DNA of 64,000 bases. Origin: Planctomycetota bacterium. Its GTDB lineage: Bacteria > Planctomycetota > UBA8742 > UBA2392. Of the stretch, positions 32,316 to 40,614 are shown piece after piece. Position 1 is the stretch's first letter; each line of letters starts with the position of its first letter. Under the pieces are notes generated by a model. The model saw only the letters and a program-made list of their open reading frames with translations. It was not told the origin of the DNA and did not search any database. The stretch spans positions 1-64,000 of the forward strand of contig JADLFN010000055.1 in the NCBI GenBank assembly GCA_020845475.1, read 5' to 3'. The position numbers and the translations under genes were made by a program.

Positions 32316-35063
32316 GTGAAAACCAAACTGACATTCGCAATGCTGTTGGCGCTCGTCGTCTTGTCCGGTGTTTCAAACCGCGCCCAGGAATCTGACAATG
32401 GCGAAATCAAGCTCGACGCGAAGGAGTTCACGCTTGAAAACGGGCTCAAGGTTGTCGTCGTCAATCGCCCGGGCGTGCCGGTGGTGTCAACGTATGTCTG
32501 GTATGCCGCAGGTGCGTGCGATGAAACGCCGCAGAAGACGGGCATGGCGCATTTCCTTGAACACATGATGTTCAAGGGCAGTTCGCAGTACAAGAAAGGC
32601 GACATCGACGCGGTCACTTCACGCAACGGTGGCAGCAACAACGCCTTCACGAGCAACGACTACACGGCCTACTACATTGACCTGCCCAAAAGCCGCTATC
32701 TCGAGGCATTGAAGATCGAGGCCGATCGAATGCGGCGCCTGACGCTTGACCAGGCCGAATTCGACGCCGAAAAGAAGGTCGTTCAGAGTGAAACCGACAT
32801 CTCCAACGACGATCCCAATGACCAGCTCTGGATCCGCCTCTATGGAGAGCTGTTCGGGGCGAGCCATCCTTACGCGCACCCTGTTCTGGGCTGGAGGCAG
32901 GACATCGAGGACATCACACGCAGCGACATGCGCGCCTTCTACGACCGGCACTACTTCCCCAATCACGCCACGCTGATTCTTTCCGGCGACATCACGCTCG
33001 AAGAGGCCAAACCGGAAGTGGAACGCCTCTTCGCCGGCCTGCAGAGGGGCCCAGAGCCAAACCGGCCCAAGGCCGAGCCAATGGCATTCAAGGGGCGCAA
33101 GTCCTTTGAGGTGAAATCCGAAGGCGACGTCGTAACGCTAGTTCGCGCCTGGCCCGGCGTAACGTCCGGCCACAACGACGAAGCCGCGCTGGATGTGCTG
33201 GGCATGATCTTGGGCGATGGCGTGACAAGCCGGCTCTATCGCGAGCTGGTGGACGAAAGCGGGCTATGCAACGATGCCGGAGCCGGCAACTCAACGCAAA
33301 TGCTGGGCGGCATGTTCTACGTTTACAGTGAACTGCCCGCGGACGGCGAGCGCGAAAGTGTGCTTCTGGGCATCGAGGCCGCAATTGCGCGCCTGGTGAA
33401 AGACGGCATCAAGCCCGCCGAGATTGAACGCGCCAAGAGGCGTGTGGTGGCGCAATCCGTGTTCGGGCAGGAAAGCTCCAGCAATATCGCCCAGATGCTG
33501 GGCAGCGCCCAGGTTGTCAACGGTGACTGGCGCGCGGCCTTGAAGTATCCCGCGCGCGTCAAGGCCGTTGTCGCCGACGATGTGCTGCGCGTGGCCCGCC
33601 AATACTTGGGATCGGGGAATCACGTCAGTGGCTGGCTGGTGCCCGAGCTGAGCAAACCCGATGAGGGGGCCAAGGCCAGCGACGCAAAGCCGCAACCGCT
33701 GCCGATTGAACGCTACGTGCTCGAAAACGGATTGACGATCCTGCTTTACCCGCGCTCGGGGCTCCCCATTGTCAGCGTCAACGCCAGCGTTCGCGCCGGC
33801 CGTGCCACGGAACCTTTGAGCAAGACTGGTATTGCCAATTTTGCCGGCTCGCTGCTGGATACCGGAACTGCGACCCGCAGCAAATTGCAGATCGCAGAAG
33901 CAATTGAGGGCGTGGGCGGACAGCTCAGCCTTGGTTCCGGCGGAGGATCGCTGCGCGTTTTGAGCGAGAATACCGCGCTGGGGTTGGATCTGCTTTCGGA
34001 CTGCATGCTCAATCCGGCATTCCAGCGCGCTGAAATTGAACTGGCGCGCAAGCAACTGTTGGCCTCCATCGAGTCCAGCAAGGATGACCCAGGCTCCTTT
34101 GCCCGCGACGCGGCTAACGCGTGGCTCTACGGTGCCGATACGCCGTTTGGCCGCCCGGCCCAGGGAACAGCGGAAACGATCAAAGGCATCACGCGCGAAG
34201 ATCTCGCGGCCTGGCACCAGAAGTGGTTCAGGCCCGACAACTGCATCATTGCCGTCGTGGGGGATTTCAAGAGCAAGGAGTTGCTGCAACTGGTCAAGGA
34301 TCGTTTCGGAGGATGGAAAAAACCGCAGGAGCCGCTGGCGCATCCGGTCTTTGAGTTCAAGCCTGGCGGCAAACTCAACGGCGAGCAGAAAGTGGCCTTC
34401 GGTTCGTTCGATGCTTCCAAAGTCGATGCGAGCAAGAAGCGGATTTGTGTGGACCACCCTGAAAAGAAGCAGGTGGTCGTCCGGCTGATGGGTATGGGCA
34501 TCAGGCGCGACAATCCTGACTACTTCCCGCTGTTGGTTATGGACAACATTCTGGGCACGTCCTCGGGATTTGCCGACCGCTTCTCCAAAAAGCTGCGCGA
34601 CGAGCTGGGTTTGGCCTACAGCACGTACGCCAACATGACGAGCAGCGCCGGTTACTATGAGGGCGCGTTTCTAGGCTACATTGGAACGAGACCAGAGAAT
34701 GTCGAGCTGGCGCTGCGCGTGATGTACCAGCTGATTGACGAAATCAGAACGGCGCCGGTCTCTGACAAAGAGCTGCGCGATGCCAAGGATTTCCTGAAGG
34801 GAAGCTTCGTGTTTGGTCTTGAGACTACGGGACAACTGGCGGGCCTGATGGTTGAAGTCGAACGCTACAAGCTTGGCGCTGATTATCTGGTGAAGTATGC
34901 GGAGAACGTGGAAGCCGTCGCAGGCGCGGACATTTTGCGTGTAGCCAGGAAGTATCTCGTTCCGGAAAGCATGGTTGAAGTCATGTGCGGGCCCATTGAG
35001 CAGATTACGCCCGCAGGCGAGGCGACTCCGCCCCATAAGGACGAACACGACGGAGGCAAGTAA
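32316..35063 (+). CDS. M16-family zinc metallopeptidase, double-domain
   Basis: 915 residues from GTG 32316, with signal peptide TFAMLLALVVLSGVSNRAQ. The first M16 half has the inverted zinc motif HFLEH (about 78-82, in MAHFLEHMMFKGSSQYKKGD) and the downstream glutamate region. The second half (from about 465, RYVLENGLTILLYPRSGLPI) has GIANFAGSLLDTGTATRSKL in place of the zinc motif and is inactive, as is usual for these pairs. Such periplasmic pitrilysin relatives act on peptides or as chaperone-like proteases. No partner gene is obvious. Confidence 0.93.
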   Translation: MKTKLTFAMLLALVVLSGVSNRAQESDNGEIKLDAKEFTLENGLKVVVVNRPGVPVVSTYVWYAAGACDETPQKTGMAHFLEHMMFKGSSQYKKGDIDAVTSRNGGSNNAFTSNDYTAYYIDLPKSRYLEALKIEADRMRRLTLDQAEFDAEKKVVQSETDISNDDPNDQLWIRLYGELFGASHPYAHPVLGWRQDIEDITRSDMRAFYDRHYFPNHATLILSGDITLEEAKPEVERLFAGLQRGPEPNRPKAEPMAFKGRKSFEVKSEGDVVTLVRAWPGVTSGHNDEAALDVLGMILGDGVTSRLYRELVDESGLCNDAGAGNSTQMLGGMFYVYSELPADGERESVLLGIEAAIARLVKDGIKPAEIERAKRRVVAQSVFGQESSSNIAQMLGSAQVVNGDWRAALKYPARVKAVVADDVLRVARQYLGSGNHVSGWLVPELSKPDEGAKASDAKPQPLPIERYVLENGLTILLYPRSGLPIVSVNASVRAGRATEPLSKTGIANFAGSLLDTGTATRSKLQIAEAIEGVGGQLSLGSGGGSLRVLSENTALGLDLLSDCMLNPAFQRAEIELARKQLLASIESSKDDPGSFARDAANAWLYGADTPFGRPAQGTAETIKGITREDLAAWHQKWFRPDNCIIAVVGDFKSKELLQLVKDRFGGWKKPQEPLAHPVFEFKPGGKLNGEQKVAFGSFDASKVDASKKRICVDHPEKKQVVVRLMGMGIRRDNPDYFPLLVMDNILGTSSGFADRFSKKLRDELGLAYSTYANMTSSAGYYEGAFLGYIGTRPENVELALRVMYQLIDEIRTAPVSDKELRDAKDFLKGSFVFGLETTGQLAGLMVEVERYKLGADYLVKYAENVEAVAGADILRVARKYLVPESMVEVMCGPIEQITPAGEATPPHKDEHDGGK

Positions 35064-35076
35064 AGGCGCTTTTCGC

Positions 35077-35085
35077 TGGTATAAT
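35077..35085 (+). promoter_or_regulatory. Extended -10 promoter (TGGTATAAT)
   Basis: TGG directly precedes TATAAT (35080-35085), an extended -10 box lying 34 bases before the ATG at 35119. No good -35 box is visible. It is a likely start of transcription for the next gene. Confidence 0.5.
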
Positions 35086-35118
35086 CTCAACGCCTTGAAC
35101 GACCCCGCGAAAGCTTCC

Positions 35119-36051
35119 ATGCGTATCGTGCTTTTGCTCCTGATGCTCCTCGCGGCGCCGCTTTGTGCCCAGCGCAGCTACGAGTCGGCTTTTGGCGAAA
35201 ACACGCTTGGCAAGTGCGACCTCATCGTGCACGCAGTGGCTTCCGCCAAGCGATCCAAGGTGGGTGCCGCCATTTCAGTTCAGCTCACGGTGCAGGAGGT
35301 GCTGCACGGTGACGAAAAGTCAAACGAGATCACGCTGATCTACACCGACGCCACGTTGCTAAAGGAAGACGAGAGCGTAGAGGCGTTGTTTGCGCTCAAA
35401 GCACTGGCACAAAGCGGATTTTCAAACGTTGGCCGGCCCGTGCCCATGCCCAGTGGCGATGCTGAGGCAAAGCTCAAGGTTGCCGTCTGCAAGTCGTTCA
35501 TCAAGATCGAAAGCATGGAAGCAGGCGAAGGTCGAACCCAATCGTTCGAAGACCTCCTCGCCGGCGATCTTTCAGAGGGCGGATATGCAGGCCAGAACGC
35601 AGCCGTCGAGTTGCTGCTCTGGGTATCACGCAAACCCGCGCTCGTGAACAAGGCGCGTTTTGAGCGTTTCCGCGAAATTCTGGCCGAGAGCAAGTCAGGT
35701 CTGGACAGGCGCGCGGTGAAGGACGTAGAGCTCGCGCTGCAGGGCATGGTCGAGTTTTCGCTCAAGGATGCCGCGTTCAAGGAGGTGCGTCGCGGCAAGA
35801 CGCGCGAGGAGCGCATTGCCGGCGGCAAGCAACTCGAAGCTTACTTCAAGGACTTTCCGCGCGCCTTTGGCAACGACGACGCTGTCTTGGCCGGCGTCCT
35901 GGCCAAGGACTGCAAGGACGGCGAGACTGCGGCCGATCGACTCAACGATTTGTCCGAAGCCATCAAGCGCGAACTCAAGGCTCGCAAGATTGAAGAAGAA
36001 GGCAAGCGCACCGAGGGTGACGAGCGCGTGCGCCACGCCGAAGGCAAGTAA
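35119..36051 (+). CDS. Hypothetical secreted protein (310 aa)
   Basis: ATG 35119 gives a signal peptide MRIVLLLLMLLAAPLCAQ. The first mature part (KCDLIVHAVASAKRSKVGAA, ISVQLTVQEVLHGDEKSNEI, TLIYTD) resembles a small beta-barrel found in orphan secreted proteins of this phylum. The later part is helical, with a charged tail (IKRELKARKIEEEGKRTEGD). It is not assigned to a family. The upstream frame to 34975 overlaps the M16 gene and is a shadow. Confidence 0.72.
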   Translation: MRIVLLLLMLLAAPLCAQRSYESAFGENTLGKCDLIVHAVASAKRSKVGAAISVQLTVQEVLHGDEKSNEITLIYTDATLLKEDESVEALFALKALAQSGFSNVGRPVPMPSGDAEAKLKVAVCKSFIKIESMEAGEGRTQSFEDLLAGDLSEGGYAGQNAAVELLLWVSRKPALVNKARFERFREILAESKSGLDRRAVKDVELALQGMVEFSLKDAAFKEVRRGKTREERIAGGKQLEAYFKDFPRAFGNDDAVLAGVLAKDCKDGETAADRLNDLSEAIKRELKARKIEEEGKRTEGDERVRHAEGK

Positions 36052-36166
36052 CACAAATCCGCACTTTCACTAAACCCGCAGCCTGAGATTTGCCGAACAC
36101 TCCCTAGGTGCGCCCAACGGGGCGCCGGATTGGTCGCTGATTCCAAACCCTCCAGGGAGCTTTGAT

Positions 36167-36970
36167 ATGAAGAAGTTGCTGATTCTTGCCGCGTTCTCGT
36201 TTGTTCCCGCCCTGTTCGGCACAGGCTGCGCTACGGGTGAATACAACAAACTCCAGGATCAGTATCGTCAGTCCTGCGAGGAGAAGGACGCACTGCAGGT
36301 CGAGAACGAGCGTCTTGGAGACCAAGTCGAGGGGCTTCGCAAGGAAAACGCCGGCCTCAAGGACGCCCTGACCAAGGCCAATTCGGAACCCAAGGCTACC
36401 GTTGACGAAGACCGGATGCTCGCCGAGATGCGCAAGATCCTCGGCGAAGGCAACAACGGCGAGTGGGACGTGATTCGTCGCGGTGCAGCCATGGGCGTGC
36501 GCATCGATGACCGGGGGGTGTTGTTCAAGAGCGGGTCGTGGGAGCTCACGGAGAAGACCAAGGAGACGCTCACCAAGCTCGCGGCTTTGATTGAAAAGAA
36601 GATGGACGCCACAACCTTCGTGCGTATCGATGGTCACACCGACAGCGACCCGATCAACAAGGCCAAGGGCTCGGGTATTCTGGACAATGTGCACCTCAGC
36701 GCGATGCGCGCCATGGCTGTACGCAACTTCCTGGCGACCAAGGGTATTGCCGCTGATCGCATCTTCGTGTGCGGCTTTGGGGAACACTGGCCGGTTGCAA
36801 GTAACAGTAACCCCAAGAACAAGAGCCAGAATCGTCGCGTGGAAATCTTCATCGGCACGGCAGACGGCCTTAGCATCGGTGACATGCCCGCTTCAACCGC
36901 CAAGAAGACCAGTGGCGACGAACAGGCGAGCAAGGGCTCCAAGCCGAAGGAAACTGTAAGCAAGAAGTAA
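36167..36970 (+). CDS. OmpA-family peptidoglycan-binding lipoprotein
   Basis: 267 residues with AGGGAG eight bases upstream of ATG 36167. The signal has lipobox FGTGC. It is followed by a coiled coil (about 30-70, QSCEEKDALQVENERLGDQV) and an OmpA C-terminal domain with VRIDGHTDSDPI and the QNRRVEIFI motif that binds diaminopimelate. The tail (STAKKTSGDEQASKGSKPKE) is low-complexity. Such proteins tie the outer membrane to peptidoglycan. A good terminator follows. Confidence 0.9.
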   Translation: MKKLLILAAFSFVPALFGTGCATGEYNKLQDQYRQSCEEKDALQVENERLGDQVEGLRKENAGLKDALTKANSEPKATVDEDRMLAEMRKILGEGNNGEWDVIRRGAAMGVRIDDRGVLFKSGSWELTEKTKETLTKLAALIEKKMDATTFVRIDGHTDSDPINKAKGSGILDNVHLSAMRAMAVRNFLATKGIAADRIFVCGFGEHWPVASNSNPKNKSQNRRVEIFIGTADGLSIGDMPASTAKKTSGDEQASKGSKPKETVSKK

Positions 36971-36988
36971 GGACCGCCATTAGCAGGG

Positions 36989-37014
36989 CGCCCGGTCGAA
37001 AGGCCGGGCGTTTT
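36989..37014 (+). terminator. Rho-independent terminator of the OmpA lipoprotein gene
   Basis: CGCCCGG (36989-36995) pairs with CCGGGCG (37004-37010), with the inner TC-GAAA-GG as loop closing bases, and TTTT follows. It lies between the converging OmpA and bshA genes. Confidence 0.85.
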
Positions 37015-37017
37015 GCA

Positions 37018-38148
37018 TTAATCCTTGAGGGTGCGCTCGTATAATTGTTCCCATTGCGGCAGAATCTTGTCGAGTGAAAAGCGCTCCACGGCGGCATCGC
37101 GTGCTGCAACGCCAAACCTTGCACGCTTGGCGTCGTCGCCCAGTAGCTCGAGCATCGCGTCCGCATGCACCTGAACGTCTCCAACGGGCACTAACAAGCC
37201 GTTGACGCCGCTGGTCACAACCTCGGGTAGCCCGCCGGTGTGTGTCGCCACAACCGGTGTGCCGCAGGCCATGGCTTCGAGGGCCGCAAGGCCGAAGCTT
37301 TCGTACTCACTGGGCAGATAGAACAAGTCAGCCTGCGGAAGAAGCTCCCAGATCGCATCGTAGGTGCCAATGAAGCTGACACTTTTGCGCAGACCCAGCT
37401 TCTCGACGAGTTCTTTGCAGGCCATGAGTTCCGGCCCATCGCCGACGAGCGCCAGGCGAGCGGGCATCTTCTTCAGTACGTGCGAAAAGGCATTAATCAT
37501 GTCGCGTGGCCGCTTGACCTCGCGGAAGTTGCTCACGTGCAGGATGATCTTTTCTTCGGGGCGACCCAATTCGCGGCGTTTCTCCGGGCAGCAGCCGGGC
37601 TGGAAGCGCTTGATATCCACAAAGTTCGGAATCACTTCGATGTGCTCGGGCTCGCATTCCAGCAAACCGAGAGTGCGCGTGCGCAGCTCGTTACTCACGC
37701 AGGTCACGCGGTCGGAGTTCTCGATGCCAAACGTGGTCACGCGTTTATACACGCGCTGCTGGCCGATGATCGTGATGTCGGTGCCGTGCAGCGTGGTGAC
37801 GAGCTTGGCTTCAGGCCGCCCGTTGCGCAGCATTTCGCGCGCCAGGATGCCCGAGATGGCGTGGGGGATAGCGTAGTGTGCGTGCAGGATGTCCAGCCCG
37901 CTTGACTCCGCCACCTCCATGATCGTTCCCGCCATCGCGAGGTCGTAGGGCGGATACTTGAACAGCGGATAGGCACTGACCTCGACTTCGTGATAGCTCA
38001 GGTTGCTGCGATAGGTCTGAAAACGAAAGGGAACAGCGTAGCTGATGATGTGAATGTTGTGGCCACGTTCGGCTAACGCCGCACCAAGCTCGGTGGCGAC
38101 AACGCCCGATCCGCCGTGGGTTGGATAACAGAGGATGCCGATGTTCAT
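37018..38148 (-). CDS. bshA: N-acetyl-alpha-D-glucosaminyl L-malate synthase (bacillithiol synthesis)
   Basis: BshA transfers GlcNAc from UDP-GlcNAc to L-malate, the first step to the thiol bacillithiol. The 376-residue GT4 protein starts [20 protein letters not shown] and has the BshA-typical [19 protein letters not shown] and [11 protein letters not shown]. The donor region is [24 protein letters not shown] ([19 protein letters not shown]). It has no good ribosome site of its own. Its ATG overlaps the TGA of a 31-codon leader ORF, so translation may be coupled. bshB and bshC are not in the window, but a YfiT/BstA-like gene is at 60021. Confidence 0.93.
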   Translation of the reverse strand: MNIGILCYPTHGGSGVVATELGAALAERGHNIHIISYAVPFRFQTYRSNLSYHEVEVSAYPLFKYPPYDLAMAGTIMEVAESSGLDILHAHYAIPHAISGILAREMLRNGRPEAKLVTTLHGTDITIIGQQRVYKRVTTFGIENSDRVTCVSNELRTRTLGLLECEPEHIEVIPNFVDIKRFQPGCCPEKRRELGRPEEKIILHVSNFREVKRPRDMINAFSHVLKKMPARLALVGDGPELMACKELVEKLGLRKSVSFIGTYDAIWELLPQADLFYLPSEYESFGLAALEAMACGTPVVATHTGGLPEVVTSGVNGLLVPVGDVQVHADAMLELLGDDAKRARFGVAARDAAVERFSLDKILPQWEQLYERTLKD

Positions 38149-38240
38149 GGAAGCGTTGTAACGAATCCGCGGCGCGAAGGCTTCCCGAACTTCCTACGAA
38201 AAGAGCCGAAGCGCGAGGAAAGGGCCGGAAAGGAGAGCAT
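38145..38240 (-). CDS. Possible 31-residue leader ORF upstream of bshA
   Basis: ATG 38240 has GAGAGGG seven bases upstream and opens MLSFPALSSRFGSFRRKFGK followed by [11 protein letters not shown], then TGA overlapping the ATG of bshA (ATGA). The peptide is short, basic and not recognised. Its ribosome site pairs with CUCUC just after its start codon (5 bp), and the larger terminator-like stem 38205-38215/38258-38268 encloses its start. Confidence 0.4.
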   Translation of the reverse strand: MLSFPALSSRFGSFRRKFGKPSRRGFVTTLP

Positions 38241-38268
38241 AAAGCTACCCTCTCAAACGCGCTTCGGC
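38198..38268 (-). terminator. Terminator-like hairpin in the bshA leader
   Basis: On the minus strand GCCGAAGCGCG (38258-38268) pairs perfectly with CGCGCTTCGGC (38205-38215), followed by TCTTTTCG. The loop is long (42 bases) and contains the ribosome site and start of the 31-codon ORF. This layout could attenuate bshA. Confidence 0.45.
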
Positions 38269-38301
38269 CGATGCTGCGGGAGCGACGAATTGCCCCGAAT
38301 C

Positions 38302-38385
38302 CTTTTGTTGGAAATGCAGGTTTCGCAGCTGCGTCGGTTGGGGGGAAGCGCCGACGTAATGCTACAGCCCTAAACTCCAACAAAG
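38302..38385 (-). ncRNA. Putative rod-like RNA element in the bshA leader
   Basis: The leftward transcript predicted from the 38388-38415 promoter begins with CUUUGUUGGA, which pairs with UCCAACAAAAG (38302-38312) with one bulged A. Inside, GUUU/AAAC, GCUG/CAGC and GUCGG/CCGAC nest in order with internal loops around a C-rich apical loop. The element of about 84 bases matches no RNA family that I recognise. Pairing was found by eye. Confidence 0.4.
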
Positions 38386-38387
38386 TT

Positions 38388-38415
38388 AGTATAGCCTAAT
38401 TTCGATGCCTGTCAA
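38388..38415 (-). promoter_or_regulatory. Sigma70-type promoter for the bshA leader
   Basis: Minus strand TTGACA (38415-38410) and TATACT (38393-38388) are 16 bases apart. The predicted start lies near 38381-38385, about 235 bases before the bshA ATG. It is the best-matching promoter seen in the window. Confidence 0.7.
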
Positions 38416-38592
38416 ATGGTTGAAACCAAGACCTTATCCGCAACGCCGTGGAAGCCCTGAGCGGCGCGGCCTCCAAGCCGATCAACGACAGCAATCCTAA
38501 GCCTTTCTTGCCGCCACTAACTTCAAACGCGCGAAACGTTCAGGGGCTTCCCTAATTCGACGAATCCTCAAACACGGCTCGCGTTCACGGGT

Positions 38593-39942
38593 CTACGAAG
38601 GCTCGGCCAGAAGATCGAAGCCCAGGGATCGAACCACCCTTGCACGCAGAAACGTGCCGGGCGCATGATCACCCTTGAGTCGCACCGTGCAGTCGATCTC
38701 GGGCGCATCCATGCTACTGCGGGCTTCACTGGGGTATTTCGGGTCCTGGCTTTTGTTTTCGACTACGCAATCCAGCGTTGTACCAACCAATCGCTCGTTT
38801 CGGGTAAACAAGGCCTGTTGAGCAATTTCCATGACGCGTGCGTGGCGCCGCTTGATCTCGGGCTCGTGGATCTTGCCGTCGAGCGCAAAGCTCTCGGCCT
38901 GGGGCTCGTCGCTGTAGGGGAACACGCCGACGCGGTCGATGTAGCCTTGCTTCAGGAAATCGCAAAGCTCCTCGAATTGCGCCTCCGTTTCTCCGGGGAA
39001 GCCAACGATGAAGGTGCTGCGCAGCGTCAGGTGCGGCACGCGCGCGCGCATGCGCTCAATCAGCCGCAGCGAGCTCTCGCGCGCAGAGCCGCGCTTCATG
39101 CGTGAGAGCACGGGTGTGGAGATGTGCTGCAGGGGCATGTCGATGTAGCCCAGGAGCTTCGGTTCGCGCGACAGCAGATCGATGAGTTCGTCGGTGACTT
39201 GCGTGGGGTAGGCGTACATCAGGCGCAGCCAGCGAAGTTCGGGGATACGCGCGATCTCTGCCAGCAACTCGTGCAGCGATTTGCGGTTCTCGGTGTCCAG
39301 GCCGTAGTAGGTGGAATCCTGCGCGACAACAATCAGCTCACGCGCTCCGTCGGCCACCAGTTCGCGCGCTTCCTGCACGATTCTCTCGCGCGGCTTCGAA
39401 CGATACTTGCCGCGGATGCTCGGGATGACACAGAAGCTGCAGGTGTGGTTGCAGCCCTCGCTGATGCGCAAATAGGCATAGTGGCGCGGCGTCAGGCGCA
39501 GGCGGCCGCGGTCGTCGTAAATCGTGCCCTGGGCGTCGGGGTCGGAGATCACGGCCTTGCGAGTGAGTTCGCCGCTTTGGCGCAGTTCGCGCAGCACGCT
39601 AGTGACCTGCGAGCGGTCATTGACGCTCACCAGCGCGTCGGCGCCGGGCACTTCCTTTTCCAGCATTTCGCGGTAGTTGCCGACCATGCACCCGGCCACA
39701 ACCACACGCTTGACTTCGCCCTTCTCCTTGAGCGAAAGCATGCGCGAGATTGTTTCAAGCGATTCGCGTCTTGACGCGTCAAGAAAACCGCAGGTGTTGA
39801 TGACGACAACGTCGGCCCCTTCGTATTGGGGTGTAATCGTGAAACCCTCGCTGGCAAGCCCGCCAAGCATGGTTTCGGAGTCAATCAGGTTTTTCGGGCA
39901 GCCGAGGCTGACAAAAGCAACCGTGCCCAACGCCGTTTTCAT
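38593..39942 (-). CDS. rimO: Ribosomal protein S12 methylthiotransferase RimO
   Basis: RimO is a radical-SAM enzyme that methylthiolates an Asp of ribosomal protein S12. The 449-residue product from ATG 39942 has the N-terminal UPF0004 cysteines (SLGCPKNLIDSE, INTCGFLDASRRESLE, VVAGCMVGNY), the radical SAM cluster ISEGCNHTCSFCVIP, and the C-terminal TRAM domain. The upstream extension MFICVYLWL to 39969 is translated repeat and is rejected. The repeat sequence abuts the start codon, so no standard ribosome site is visible. Confidence 0.95.
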   Translation of the reverse strand: MKTALGTVAFVSLGCPKNLIDSETMLGGLASEGFTITPQYEGADVVVINTCGFLDASRRESLETISRMLSLKEKGEVKRVVVAGCMVGNYREMLEKEVPGADALVSVNDRSQVTSVLRELRQSGELTRKAVISDPDAQGTIYDDRGRLRLTPRHYAYLRISEGCNHTCSFCVIPSIRGKYRSKPRERIVQEARELVADGARELIVVAQDSTYYGLDTENRKSLHELLAEIARIPELRWLRLMYAYPTQVTDELIDLLSREPKLLGYIDMPLQHISTPVLSRMKRGSARESSLRLIERMRARVPHLTLRSTFIVGFPGETEAQFEELCDFLKQGYIDRVGVFPYSDEPQAESFALDGKIHEPEIKRRHARVMEIAQQALFTRNERLVGTTLDCVVENKSQDPKYPSEARSSMDAPEIDCTVRLKGDHAPGTFLRARVVRSLGFDLLAEPS

Positions 39943-40036
39943 TAGCCACAGATAAACACAGATAAACACGGATGGGAATGGGGCAGCTATTGCGCGGACA
40001 GTTATCCGTGTTCATCTGCGTTCATCTGTGGTTAAA
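39943..40036. repeat. Inverted pair of CAGATAAACACGGAT-type repeats
   Basis: Left arm 39943-39974 (repeated ACAGATAAACAC units ending CACGGAT) and right arm near 40005-40036 (ATCCGTGTTCATCTGCGTT onward) are complementary over about 31 bases with four mismatches, around a spacer of some 30 bases. It fills the space between divergent rimO and the nucleotidyltransferase-like gene. Confidence 0.7.
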
Positions 40037-40043
40037 CAGCGTC

Positions 40044-40604
40044 ATGACCGTGTTCATCGGCATTGAGATGTCGCGCGATTTGCGCCTGAGCGCCGGCAAG
40101 CTGGTGCCGCCCGGCAATCTAACCGCCGGCGGCGTGAACCTGCTGCGCCATGCGCTGACGCTGGCAAGGCGTGTGACCGAGCCTGCATGCATGCGCGTGC
40201 TCACGATTGAACCGGACGAAACGGTGCTGGCGCTGGTGGGGGAGTTTGAATGCCGCGAGGGCGGGGTGATTCAGTGGATGGCGGAGTTGGTCGAAGCCGC
40301 GCCGAATGCGGCAGCGGAAGATGCGGTCATTATCCTGCGGCAAACATGCCCGCTGCGCGATGAAAAGCCATTGCGGCGCGCGCTGGAGGCGCTGAAGAAA
40401 AGCCGCGTTGTCGTCAGCGCAAGCGGCGGTGAGCAGGTGCGTGCTTTTGAGGCCTGGCGTCTGGCAGAATTCGGCAAGTTCAGTTTCGCGGGGCCGATTG
40501 CCGAGCCCCCGCAGTTGACGCTGGGTTCAGACGAGTTTGTCGAAATCAGCAAGCCTTCGGACTTCGAGCGCGCAGGTCTTATGCTGGCTGCGGCGCAAAG
40601 CTAG
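40044..40604 (+). CDS. CMP-sugar nucleotidyltransferase-like protein, apparently degenerate
   Basis: From ATG 40044 the 186-residue protein resembles the CMP-N-acetylneuraminate synthetase fold in spacing: an early LSAGKLVPPGNLTAGGVNLL in place of the usual R-x-G-S-x-R/KN region, a middle DAVIILRQTCPLRDEKPLRR (family: vvlLQPTSPLR), KKSRVVVSASGG, and a late FVEISKPSDFERAGLML (family: I-D-x-x-x-D-x-x-x-A). The nucleotide-binding Arg/Ser residues are not clearly kept, so activity is doubtful. It stands alone between two housekeeping genes. Confidence 0.55.
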   Translation: MTVFIGIEMSRDLRLSAGKLVPPGNLTAGGVNLLRHALTLARRVTEPACMRVLTIEPDETVLALVGEFECREGGVIQWMAELVEAAPNAAAEDAVIILRQTCPLRDEKPLRRALEALKKSRVVVSASGGEQVRAFEAWRLAEFGKFSFAGPIAEPPQLTLGSDEFVEISKPSDFERAGLMLAAAQS

Positions 40605-40614
40605 AGCTGGCGGC

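Larger units (their letters stand above)
38149..38592. other. 444-base region between rimO and bshA: structured leader and promoter
   Basis: No full-sized gene is seen. Reading leftward from the rimO stop: a possible closed stem 38450-38460/38540-38551, a sigma70-type promoter 38388-38415, nested stems between 38302 and 38385, a terminator-like hairpin 38205-38268, and a 31-codon ORF to 38145. RNase P, tmRNA and known riboswitch signatures were looked for by eye and not found. Confidence 0.6.

Noticed and set aside
33291..34457. A long minus-strand frame inside the M16 peptidase
   Set aside because: Antisense to a well-supported gene with no recognisable content.
38214..38228. RNase P RNA-like text GAGGAAAGGGCCGG
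   Set aside because: It resembles the P4 region by chance. The matching 3' partner block (ACAGAAGGCGG type) and overall length are missing.
38149..38592. tmRNA or SRP RNA in the rimO-bshA gap
   Set aside because: No alanine-tRNA-like end, tag frame with resume codon, or SRP tetraloop core was found.
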